DNA of 64,000 bases from a bacterium (GTDB taxonomy: Bacteria > Elusimicrobiota > Elusimicrobia > UBA1565 > UBA9628), in contig JAJZAK010000001.1 of assembly GCA_021799485.1 (NCBI GenBank), positions 98,458 to 162,457 on the forward strand, in the 5' to 3' direction. Shown one piece after another: positions 33,048-40,799 of the stretch (positions are counted from its first letter, which is position 1; the number at the start of each line of letters is the position of its first letter). Both the position numbers and the translations under genes were made by a program. A model generated the notes under the pieces. The model had not been told where the DNA came from. It saw only the letters and a program-made list of their open reading frames with translations, and made no database searches.

Positions 33048-33459
33048 CGCGACGCGCTCGCGATGAGCGCCGGCGCTCCTTTGACAAGAAACCCGTCCCT
33101 TTGGGACCGGGTTTTCAGCATGGATATTTCAGCAAACATTGCGGGGGCCCGGACGACCCACTGCTCCTGCCTGACGAGATGGTAGAAAAATTTCGAGCCG
33201 CCGGCATGCTCTCTCTCTCCGAGATACGGGCATCAAAGGGCCGCTGACCCTTCGACTGGGGCGGGGTCCGGTACGGACCTGATCGTTGGCTTCAAGGAGC
33301 GTTCTTGATGCCGTTGGCCGGGGCGTCCCGGAGGCCGACTTGCGCAGGCAGGAGGCCGAGGCCCGAGCGGCGGCTTCTGGCCGACCGCGTCCCCGGCCGG
33401 CGGCGTCGAGAACGCGGACTTTCAGGGCTTCGCTGAAGATTTAAGGCTTCCCTTCCTCT
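33048..33459. other. Intergenic stretch without a supported gene
   Basis: No open frame here has coding support. Visible structures are a stem-loop (AAACCCG-TCCC with GGGACCGGGTTT, about 33086-33113, one bulge) and a short hairpin GGTCCG-GTA-CGGACC (33265-33279). One forward frame of about 45 codons ends at 33246 (LLLPDEMVEKFRAAGMLSLS) and could be the tail of a lost gene, but there is nothing to confirm it. Confidence 0.5.
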
Positions 33460-33488
33460 TGACACCGAACGCTTGGACTTCTATAACT
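33460..33488 (+). promoter_or_regulatory. Consensus sigma70-type promoter
   Basis: TTGACA (33460-33465), a 17-base spacer and TATAAC (33483-33488). This is the best -35/-10 pair in the window. The start should be near 33495, giving a leader of about 120 bases for the gene at 33618. Confidence 0.8.
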
Positions 33489-33499
33489 TGGGGCCGGAG

Positions 33500-33521
33500 G
33501 TCCTAGGAGGCCCTAGGACCA
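33500..33521 (+). other. Perfect 9-bp hairpin at the 5' end of the leader
   Basis: GGTCCTAGG and CCTAGGACC flank an AGGC loop. It sits within about 5 bases of the predicted transcript start and may stabilise the 5' end or bind a regulator. Confidence 0.6.
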
Positions 33522-33617
33522 AAGCCTCTAGCAGACGTCAACGCATACAAGGTATTCTAAGTTCCGTCAGGGTCGAAAGGCCTTGGCGAATGTCACAGTG
33601 TGGAGGATATGAAAGAC

Positions 33618-34211
33618 ATGAAAAGCAAGAGGATTGAGAGTTCCATTCTTTTGGCGGCTATGACTTTGGCCCTGGCGTCAGCCGCTTCTTGGGCCGACTC
33701 CGGAAACTTGGAGCAGGAAAGCCAGAACGCCGCGGCGCCTTTCGATAACGTGATGCCCGTCGGCGGCGTCACCCCCGGCGGCGCTCCTGGCGCCTCTTCC
33801 GCCTCCAACGGCTCGCTGTCAGTCCAATCCATGCTGGGCCAAAACATGAAGGACATGAAGACGTCTCTCAAGAGACAGCAGAAGGCCGCGAAGTATGACA
33901 AGGCGGCTCTCAACTCGGATAAAAAGGCGATGAAGGCCGCGATGGCCGCCAACGGCCGATTGATCGCCGCGAAAAAAGCCCAGATGAAGATGCTCAAGAA
34001 GCAGATGGCCGCCGTCGGCCAAGTCTCCAAGGCCCAGCAGATGCAGGCGAAGGCGACGCAGCAGCGCGATAATGCCCAGAAGGCTCTTAACGGCCAACCC
34101 ACGACGCGCTTCGAGATGTTCGAAGCCAAGCTCGGCGCTCTGAAGGAGAAAATCGTGAACTTCTTCCATCGCCGACAGCCGCAGCAGCCCGCCGCTCAGC
34201 CGGCCAGTTAA
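33618..34211 (+). CDS. Secreted Lys/Gln-rich helical protein of unknown function
   Basis: 197 residues. Signal peptide MKSKRIESSILLAAMTLALASAASWA-DSG, a Gly/Ser/Pro-rich spacer (about 30-70), then a long charged helical segment rich in Lys, Ala, Met and Gln (LKRQQKAAKYDKAALNSDKK, AKKAQMKMLKKQMAAVGQVS) likely to form a coiled coil, and a Pro/Gln tail. GGAGG lies 11 bases before this ATG; an ATG at 33609 is only two bases from it and less likely. It has its own strong promoter, a 120-base leader and a strong terminator, so it is an independent, probably highly expressed unit. Not recognised. Confidence 0.8.
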   Translation: MKSKRIESSILLAAMTLALASAASWADSGNLEQESQNAAAPFDNVMPVGGVTPGGAPGASSASNGSLSVQSMLGQNMKDMKTSLKRQQKAAKYDKAALNSDKKAMKAAMAANGRLIAAKKAQMKMLKKQMAAVGQVSKAQQMQAKATQQRDNAQKALNGQPTTRFEMFEAKLGALKEKIVNFFHRRQPQQPAAQPAS

Positions 34212-34226
34212 CCGCACGCAACGCCT

Positions 34227-34274
34227 CCCCCCGGACGCGGCTTTATGGGCCGCGTCCGGGGGGTTTTCTTTTTT
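34227..34274 (+). terminator. Rho-independent terminator
   Basis: A perfect 15-bp GC stem (34227-34241 with 34249-34263) around a 7-base loop, followed by TTTTCTTTTTT. It ends the secreted-protein transcript just before carB. Confidence 0.95.
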
Positions 34275-34295
34275 GGTATAGAATAAAGCCATCCC

Positions 34296-37187
34296 ATGCC
34301 GTCCGCTTCCTTGCCCCGCAGCGTCCTCGTCGTTGGCTCGGGACCTATCGTCATCGGCCAGGCAAGCGAATTCGACTATTCCGGGACGCAATCCTTAAAG
34401 GCGTTGCGCCGCCTGGGCGTTCGGTCAATACTTCTCAATCCGAACCCGGCCACCATCATGACCGATCCCGAGATGGCGGACCGGACCTATCTGGAGCCTC
34501 TGACGCTCGACACGCTCAAACAGGTGCTTGCAAAGGAACGACCGCAGGCCCTGCTCGCGACGATGGGAGGGCAAAGCGCCCTCAACCTCGGCCTCGCGGC
34601 CCATCGCCAGGGCCTTCTGAAGCGGCACGGTACCAGGCTTATCGGAGCCAACGCCTCCGCGATCCGAAGAGCCGAGGACCGCGTCGCCTTCCGCCGGCGC
34701 ATGCTTCAGGCGGGCCTCCCGCTTCCCCAAGGAGCCGCGGCAGACAACCTGCCGGCGCTCAAGGCCGCGGCGAGAAAGCTCTCCTTCCCGCTTCTTCTGC
34801 GGGCCTCTTTCACGCTCGGCGGGCTTGGATCGAGCCTCGCGCGGGACATGGCGGGGCTTGAGGACGGCTACCGCCGAGCCGTCGAGCTCTCGGGGAATTC
34901 TCTCGTCGTCGCGGAAGAATTCCTGGAAGGCTGGCAAGAGTTCGAGCTCGAGGTCATGCGCGACCGCAAGGACAACTGCGTCGTCGTCTGCTCGCTGGAA
35001 AACATCGACCCCATGGGCGTGCACACGGGGGATTCCGCGGTCGTGGCGCCTATTCAGACCCTCCGGGACCAGGAGTACCAGGACATGCGCCTGGCGGCCT
35101 TCGCCTGCATCCGGGCCGTTGGAGTCGAGACTGGGGGCGCCAACGTCCAGTTCGCCCGAAATCCCAAGACGGGAAAGCTGCTCCTCATCGAGATCAACCC
35201 GCGGGTCTCGCGCTCCTCCGCCCTTGCTTCGAAGGCGACTGGAGTTCCTATCGCCTCCGTCGCGACGGAGCTCGCCCTGGGTCGAACGTTGGACGAGATC
35301 CCGAACGGAATCACCGCGAAGACCACCGCCGCCTTCGAACCGGCGCTTGACTACGTCGTCGTTAAGCTCCCCCAGTTCCAATTCTCCAAGTTCCCAAGCG
35401 CGGATCCCTGGCTCAACACCTCGATGAAATCGGTTGGCGAGGCGATGGCGATCGGACGCAGCTTTCCCGAAGCGCTTCAAAAGGCCGTTCGCTCCCTGGA
35501 GGACGGCCAGGAGGGCCTCGACCTCTCCTCCTTGCGATCGCTCGCCCCTGCGGCGCTCGTCCGGCGCCTCTCGCGGGCCAACCCCGAGAGGCTCTTCGCC
35601 GTCAAGGAAGCCCTCGATCGTGGATGGGACGAGGCGAAAGCCGCCCGACTCTCCGGCATCCATCCGTGGTTCATCCGACAGATCGGATCGATCTCGCGTT
35701 GCGGCCGAGGGCTTCGGCGCGGCCTTGACTCAAGAAAACTCCGGGAGGCCAAAGCGCTCGGGTTTTCCGATGCCCACATCGCGCGCCTCGCCGGAGGATC
35801 GAGGAGTTCCGTCGCGAGGAGGCGAGAAACGCTCGGAATCGATCCTCTCTTCGGCGAGGTCGACACCTGCGCCGGGGAATTCGAGGCTTCGACTCCTTAC
35901 TACTACTCGAGCTACTCGGATGGCGGCCGCGGAGCCCCCCGGCCTCGCGGCGGGAGGAGCCGGCGCAAGCGCTACCTCATCCTGGGGGCGGGCCCCAATC
36001 GCATCGGGGAGGGGATCGAGTTCGACTACTCATGCGTCCATGCCGCCCAGGCGATCCGCGAGGCGGGCGCCGAGGCCGTGATCCTCAACTCGAACCCCGA
36101 GACCGTCTCGACCGACTTCGACGTCTCCGACAGGCTTTATTTCGACCCCGTGAATATCGAGGAAACGGAAAACGTGCTGCGCCGCGAGCGGCCGGACGGC
36201 GTGATCCTCCAATTCGGCGGCCAGACCCCGCTTAACCTGGCCCAGACGCTCGCGCGCGGCGGTTGGCCCATCCTCGGGACATCCGCCGATGCCGTCGCGC
36301 GATCCGAGGACCGCGTCGCCTTCGCGAAAGCTCTCGAACATTTGAACATCCCTTACCCTCCCTTCCGCGTCGTTCGCGCGCGAAACGGCATCCTGCGCGC
36401 GGCCTTGCGGCTGGGATTTCCCGTCCTCGTGCGCCCATCCTTCGCCCTCGGAGGCGAGCGCATCCGTCTCTTCCGGAATCCGCGGTCTCTCGCAGCGTGC
36501 CTTGAGCGGGACGGATTAGGCTGGGAAGGGCCTTTTATCATCGATCGTTTTCTCAACCCGGCCTCCGAGATCGACGTCGACGCGGTCTCGGATGGGCGCG
36601 ACATCGCCCTCTGCGGAATCCTCGATCATGTGGAGCCAGCCGGGGTCCACTCCGGCGATTCTTCGATGCTCCACCCCGCCCGCGGCGTGAGCGCGGATTT
36701 GCGGCGGCGCGTCGAGCTCTATGTCCGGCGCCTTGCCGCGGCTTTTATGATCAAGGGTCTCTTCAACCTCCAGATCGCCGTCTTCCGCGAGGAACCCTAC
36801 GTCATCGAGCTTAACCCCCGAGCCTCGAGAACGATTCCCTTCCTCTCTAAAGCGACGGGCGTTCCATGGGCGAAGGTCGCGACGCGCGTCCTCCTGGGGA
36901 AAAGATTGCGTCGGGCGCTGTCAGAGCATTCGCCGCGTATCGCTGACGGCTTCTGCTACGCCAAGGCCTCGGTTTTCTCCTTCCACAGATTCCCCGGTTT
37001 GGCTCCGGCTCTAGGCCTCGAGATGCGCTCCACGGGGGAATCGATGGGCATCGCCAGAACATCAACCGAGGCGCTTGCAAAGGCCATGCTCTCGGTCGCA
37101 CCCAGGGCCGGAAAAGTTCGTTTCGAAAACGTCCACTCCCTGCAGGAATTAGATAAAAATTTAAGCCGACCCCCAACGCAACCATAG
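34296..37187 (+). CDS. carB: Carbamoyl-phosphate synthase large subunit lacking the C-terminal regulatory domain
   Basis: 963 residues against about 1070 usual. Both ATP-grasp halves are present: VLVVGSGPIVIGQASEFDYSG (start), EINPRVSRSSALASKATG, then ILGAGPNRIGEGIEFDYSCVHA (about residue 565) and ELNPRASRTIPFLSKATG (about 850). The protein stops shortly after GLEMRSTGESMGIARTSTEALAKA, so the roughly 110-residue MGS-like domain that binds UMP, IMP or ornithine in other bacteria is missing. No frame-shifted continuation is visible before carA. A TATAGAAT element lies 11 bases before the ATG with no ribosome-binding site. carA faces it on the other strand. Confidence 0.95.
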   Translation: MPSASLPRSVLVVGSGPIVIGQASEFDYSGTQSLKALRRLGVRSILLNPNPATIMTDPEMADRTYLEPLTLDTLKQVLAKERPQALLATMGGQSALNLGLAAHRQGLLKRHGTRLIGANASAIRRAEDRVAFRRRMLQAGLPLPQGAAADNLPALKAAARKLSFPLLLRASFTLGGLGSSLARDMAGLEDGYRRAVELSGNSLVVAEEFLEGWQEFELEVMRDRKDNCVVVCSLENIDPMGVHTGDSAVVAPIQTLRDQEYQDMRLAAFACIRAVGVETGGANVQFARNPKTGKLLLIEINPRVSRSSALASKATGVPIASVATELALGRTLDEIPNGITAKTTAAFEPALDYVVVKLPQFQFSKFPSADPWLNTSMKSVGEAMAIGRSFPEALQKAVRSLEDGQEGLDLSSLRSLAPAALVRRLSRANPERLFAVKEALDRGWDEAKAARLSGIHPWFIRQIGSISRCGRGLRRGLDSRKLREAKALGFSDAHIARLAGGSRSSVARRRETLGIDPLFGEVDTCAGEFEASTPYYYSSYSDGGRGAPRPRGGRSRRKRYLILGAGPNRIGEGIEFDYSCVHAAQAIREAGAEAVILNSNPETVSTDFDVSDRLYFDPVNIEETENVLRRERPDGVILQFGGQTPLNLAQTLARGGWPILGTSADAVARSEDRVAFAKALEHLNIPYPPFRVVRARNGILRAALRLGFPVLVRPSFALGGERIRLFRNPRSLAACLERDGLGWEGPFIIDRFLNPASEIDVDAVSDGRDIALCGILDHVEPAGVHSGDSSMLHPARGVSADLRRRVELYVRRLAAAFMIKGLFNLQIAVFREEPYVIELNPRASRTIPFLSKATGVPWAKVATRVLLGKRLRRALSEHSPRIADGFCYAKASVFSFHRFPGLAPALGLEMRSTGESMGIARTSTEALAKAMLSVAPRAGKVRFENVHSLQELDKNLSRPPTQP

Positions 37188-37231
37188 AGGCATGCCCCTA
37201 TGGCCTTCCTGGGGCCCGGCCTCAGGTCTCG

Positions 37232-38317
37232 TTACGATGAGCGATTGAGAAACCGCCGGACCAGTTCCCTCGCTTCCCTGGGGCCCGGCGCTCCTTCCGG
37301 GTGGAACTGAAGTCCCGCGGCATGGCGGTGCTTGAAGCCTTCCAAGGTCCCGTCGTTGAGGCTCCGATGGGTCTCCCTCCAACCTGAGGGAAGGCTCCCG
37401 GCCTTGAGCGCGAATCCGTGGTTTTGCGTCGTAATGAGGACCTGGCCCGTCTGAAGGTCCTTGACGGGATGGTTGGCGCCGTGATGGCCGAACTTAAGCT
37501 TGAAGCTCGACGCTCCCGCCGCAAGACCTAAAAGCTGGTATCCGAGGCAGATCCCGAGCACGGGGACGCCCGAACGCATCAACTCCCGCGTCGTCTCGAT
37601 CTCGGGCCGCATGGCCGCGGGGTCCCCGGGGCCGCTTGAAAGGACAACCGCCTCGGGCCCCTCTTTGAGAAGCGTCGCAGCTGAAGTGCGCGCGGGGAAG
37701 GCCTTGACCGAGACGCCGGACTCGATCAACGTATCGATCAAGGCTCGTTTCGAGCCAAGATCCAAAAGAGAGACCCGGCGCCTCGAACGGCCGAAAACGC
37801 GGGGTTCGCGGACGCTGACAAGACGCGACAACGATCGCCCCTCCATGGCGGGGACGCGCCTGGCGAGGGCCACCAGGGCCTTGGAGCTCGCCTTTTCGGT
37901 TGTCAGGACGCCGCGCAGAGCGCCCGCCCCTCGGATCATGAGGGCAAGGTCCCGCGTGGGAAGTCCCGAGGCGGCCACGACCCCCCCTTCTTGAAGGAAT
38001 CGTCGCAGGCTCCGCCCATCCATCCCGGGACTGTCCGGAGAAGTCTTGTCGGCCACCACATATCCCGCCGCCGCGATCCGATCCCACTGCCGGTCCTCGA
38101 GTTGGACGCCGTGGTTGCCGATATGGGGATTGGTCGCGACGACGATCTGCCCCCAATAAGACGGATCGGTGAGGGTCTCGACGTACCCCGTCATCGAAGT
38201 CGTAAAAACCACCTCTCCTTGCGCCGTTCCGCCGGCCCCCGCCGAGAGCCCCTCGTAGACCGATCCGTTCTCGAGGGCGAGCCAGGCTTTAGGCGGCACG
38301 GTCGACTTTCGGCTCAT
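37232..38317 (-). CDS. carA: Carbamoyl-phosphate synthase small subunit (glutaminase)
   Basis: 361 residues. Seen: the CPSase small N-terminal domain (AWLALENGSVYEG; VVFTTSMTGYVETLTDPSY), and a class I glutamine amidotransferase with nucleophile Cys in GICLGYQLLG, TTQNHGFAL and the catalytic GLQFHPEGAPGP. It supplies ammonia to carB. It starts inside the last 29 bases of mtnA and converges on carB with 44 bases between the stops, so the two subunits are on separate transcripts. Confidence 0.96.
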   Translation of the reverse strand: MSRKSTVPPKAWLALENGSVYEGLSAGAGGTAQGEVVFTTSMTGYVETLTDPSYWGQIVVATNPHIGNHGVQLEDRQWDRIAAAGYVVADKTSPDSPGMDGRSLRRFLQEGGVVAASGLPTRDLALMIRGAGALRGVLTTEKASSKALVALARRVPAMEGRSLSRLVSVREPRVFGRSRRRVSLLDLGSKRALIDTLIESGVSVKAFPARTSAATLLKEGPEAVVLSSGPGDPAAMRPEIETTRELMRSGVPVLGICLGYQLLGLAAGASSFKLKFGHHGANHPVKDLQTGQVLITTQNHGFALKAGSLPSGWRETHRSLNDGTLEGFKHRHAAGLQFHPEGAPGPREARELVRRFLNRSS

Positions 38318-39344
38318 GGCGGACCCGGGAATTCGGAGAAACCCGGGAGGGAAGTCGGCCCTTGATGAGATCCGCGCGCTTGACGACCCCGACGTCGAGA
38401 ATCATGGCCTCGACAAGATCGGCGGGGGTGACATCGAAAGCGGGATTATGAACGCGGGCGCGCTTAGGCCCCCAGTCACGCCGCACCTCCTCGGGGGAGC
38501 GTTCCTCGATCGGGATGCCGTCGCCCGTCGAGATCGAAAGGTCCACCGTCGTCACCGGCGCCGCGCAGTAAAACGGCACGCCGTGATGGCGCGCGAGAAC
38601 GGCCAAAGGATAGGTGCCGATCTTGTTCGCGAAGTCGCCGTTGCGGGCGATGCGGTCCGCGCCGACGAAGATCCCGCGGACCTTGCCGCGGCGCATGAGG
38701 CTTCCGGCCATGTTGTCGCAGACGATCGTATAAGGGATTCCCAAGCTCTCGAGCTCCCAGGCCGTGAGCCTCGCCCCCTGAAGAAGCGGGCGCGTCTCGT
38801 CCACGTAAACGTGGATGCGCTTGCCGGACTCGTGGGCCGCCCGGATGACCCCGACCGCCGTGCCGATGCCGGCGGTCGCCAGGCCTCCGGCGTTGCAGTG
38901 CGTCAGCACCGACTCGCCGTCCTTGATGAATCGGGCTCCGTGCTCGGCGATCCTTCGGCACAACGCGACATCCTCGTCAAAGATGCGCTCCGCTTCGGCC
39001 GCGGCCTTTCCGGCTAGGTCCTTGCCTCCTCGCGCCTCCTGCCTAGCAGGCTGGCAGGCGGCAAGCATTCGGTCGACCGCAGCCATGAGATTGACCGCCG
39101 TCGGACGCGCCCGGCGCAGGAGCTTCGCGGAGGCCCTGAATTCCTCCCAGTCCGCGCCCTCCTCGGCATGTCGGGCAAGGGCGGCGGCAGCCGCGACACC
39201 GATCAAGGGGGCCCCCCGCACCTTGAGATCGAGGATGTACTTGGCCATTTTGCTTGGCGAGTCGGCGCGCAGCCACTCGACTTTATTGGGAAGCAGGGTC
39301 TGGTCCAGGACCCAGAGACGGCCCTTCTCGCAGATAAGGCCCAT
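38289..39344 (-). CDS. mtnA: Methylthioribose-1-phosphate isomerase (MtnA)
   Basis: 351 residues. Seen: LKVRGAPLIGVAAAAALA, the catalytic Cys in LTHCNAGGLATAGIGTA, VDETRPLLQGARLTAWEL, and the catalytic Asp in VGADRIARNGDFANKIGTY. Isomerises methylthioribose-1-phosphate (or 5-deoxyribose-1-phosphate) to the ribulose form. ATG 39344 matches the family length; a GTG at 39362 is possible. The class II aldolase gene is 25 bases upstream. Some genomes annotate this family as eIF-2B-like; the MtnA motifs are clear here. Confidence 0.94.
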   Translation of the reverse strand: MGLICEKGRLWVLDQTLLPNKVEWLRADSPSKMAKYILDLKVRGAPLIGVAAAAALARHAEEGADWEEFRASAKLLRRARPTAVNLMAAVDRMLAACQPARQEARGGKDLAGKAAAEAERIFDEDVALCRRIAEHGARFIKDGESVLTHCNAGGLATAGIGTAVGVIRAAHESGKRIHVYVDETRPLLQGARLTAWELESLGIPYTIVCDNMAGSLMRRGKVRGIFVGADRIARNGDFANKIGTYPLAVLARHHGVPFYCAAPVTTVDLSISTGDGIPIEERSPEEVRRDWGPKRARVHNPAFDVTPADLVEAMILDVGVVKRADLIKGRLPSRVSPNSRVRHEPKVDRAA

Positions 39345-39369
39345 CGAGGCGAGAGCCTTCACGGGGCGC

Positions 39370-40026
39370 TTACAAAATCCTCTCGCCGAGCTTCCGGCGC
39401 ATGCCCTGCAGGGCCGCGAGCTCCGCCCCCGGAACCGGGGCCAAGCCCCCGAAGCCTTGGGCAAGGCGCAGGATCCAGGCCGCATGCTCGACGCGTTCGA
39501 TGCCGTTGTAGGCTTCTTGGAGCGTCTCCCCCCAGCAGAGGGCCCCGTGACGGGCGAGGATCATGGCCCGGTGCTTGCAAAGAAAGGGCCGCAGATTTTG
39601 CGCCATCGCCTCGGTCGAGGGCCGCGCGTAAGGAACGATGGGGATGCGCCCCACGGCCAAAATGACCTCCGGCAGGCAGTCGGAGGGGAGTTCCTTTAAA
39701 TAAGGGCGCGCGACGGACCAAGCGATGGCCGCCGGCGGATGGGCATGCACGACGGCTTTCGCCTGCGGACAGCTGTTGTAGACCTCGAGATGGATGAGGC
39801 GCTCGCTCGAGGGCTTTCCCTTGAGCACGCGGCCGTCGGGCGCGATCATGGCGATGTCCTCGGGCTTGAGGAAGGCCTTGTTGATGCCGGTCGGGGTCAT
39901 CACGATAAGATCGTCGGATAACCGGACGCTCACGTTGCCGTCCGCCGAGGCGATCATATTCTTGTCGTTCAAGCGGCGGCAGACCTGGATGATCTCATCG
40001 ACGACGGCGGCTTCGTCCATCGCCAC
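39370..40026 (-). CDS. Class II aldolase / MtnB-like protein
   Basis: 218 residues. Seen: zinc ligands HAHPP (H94, H96) and ARHG (H160), the acidic E75 in SSERLIHLEVY, and the ASADGNVSVRL N-terminal signature. The family includes fuculose-1-phosphate aldolase and methylthioribulose-1-phosphate dehydratase. Pairing with mtnA suggests action on the MtnA product: either dehydration in methionine salvage or aldol cleavage in the DHAP shunt for 5'-deoxyadenosine or methylthioadenosine by-products. The GTG at 40026 overlaps the PP2C stop (TAGTG) and has GGAGG eight bases before it. Confidence 0.88.
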   Translation of the reverse strand: MAMDEAAVVDEIIQVCRRLNDKNMIASADGNVSVRLSDDLIVMTPTGINKAFLKPEDIAMIAPDGRVLKGKPSSERLIHLEVYNSCPQAKAVVHAHPPAAIAWSVARPYLKELPSDCLPEVILAVGRIPIVPYARPSTEAMAQNLRPFLCKHRAMILARHGALCWGETLQEAYNGIERVEHAAWILRLAQGFGGLAPVPGAELAALQGMRRKLGERIL

Positions 40027-40799
40027 TATAGCTGCCTCCCTCCCGCCATCCTGGCGACGATGACGGTGATATTGTCGGCTCCGCCCGCGGCCTTCGCCCG
40101 CTCGACGAGACGCCTCGCGGCCTCGCCGGCCGCGAGGCGGTAGATACCGAGAATTTTCTCGATTTCCGCGTCAGGCGCCATGTTGGTAAGCCCATCGGTC
40201 GCCAGGAGAAGGACGTCCCCCGGTTCGAGCGCCCGGCCGGCGACATCCACCGAAACGTCCGCTTGGAGGCCGACCGCTCTTGTCAAAGCGCTCGACACAT
40301 CGGGTCTTCGGGCTTCCTCAGGGCTCAAGAGCCCTCGACGCACCTGATCTTCGGCCCAACTGTGGTCCCGGGTCAGCCTTTCCAAACGGCCCTCCCGGCA
40401 AAGATAGAGGCGGCTATCGCCCACATGGGCGTAAGCGATGTCCTCGGCGCCGACCCATGCCGCGACCACGGTTGTTCCCATGCCGGCGTCTTTGGCCGAG
40501 GAGCGGGCCCGGTCGTAAACCGCCCGATTCGCCGCTTTGATCCATGCCTCAAGGAGATTCCTCCTCTCGGGAAGGCCCGGCGCCTGGGCCGCAGCCGATC
40601 GCCGCTGGGACGCCAAATCCATGAAGGTCCGAACCGCGAGAGAGCTTGCGATCTCCCCGGAGTTATGCCCGCCCAGGCCGTCCGCGACGATGAAAAGACC
40701 TTCCTCGGCAGCCATACTCCATTGGTCCTCGTTGTTGGTCCGGACGAGGCCGCGGTCGCTCAAGCCCGCGGCGGACAAGACAGGATAAGATCGGATCAT
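40026..40799 (-). CDS. PP2C-family serine/threonine protein phosphatase
   Basis: 257 residues. All metal-ligand motifs are intact: TNNEDQW (E24, D25), FIVADGLGGH (D40), HVGDSRLYL, LLATDGLT (D202) and GGADNIT (D242). It removes phosphate from Ser/Thr residues in the cytosol. It starts in a TGATG overlap with the CHASE2 pseudokinase gene upstream, so the two are translationally coupled. An upstream in-frame extension of 49 codons only re-reads the end of that gene. Confidence 0.95.
   Translation of the reverse strand: MIRSYPVLSAAGLSDRGLVRTNNEDQWSMAAEEGLFIVADGLGGHNSGEIASSLAVRTFMDLASQRRSAAAQAPGLPERRNLLEAWIKAANRAVYDRARSSAKDAGMGTTVVAAWVGAEDIAYAHVGDSRLYLCREGRLERLTRDHSWAEDQVRRGLLSPEEARRPDVSSALTRAVGLQADVSVDVAGRALEPGDVLLLATDGLTNMAPDAEIEKILGIYRLAAGEAARRLVERAKAAGGADNITVIVARMAGGRQL

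Noticed and set aside
33130-33246. Short forward frame ending LSLSEIRASKGR
   Set aside because: About 45 codons, no start with a ribosome-binding site and no recognisable family; noted only as a possible remnant.
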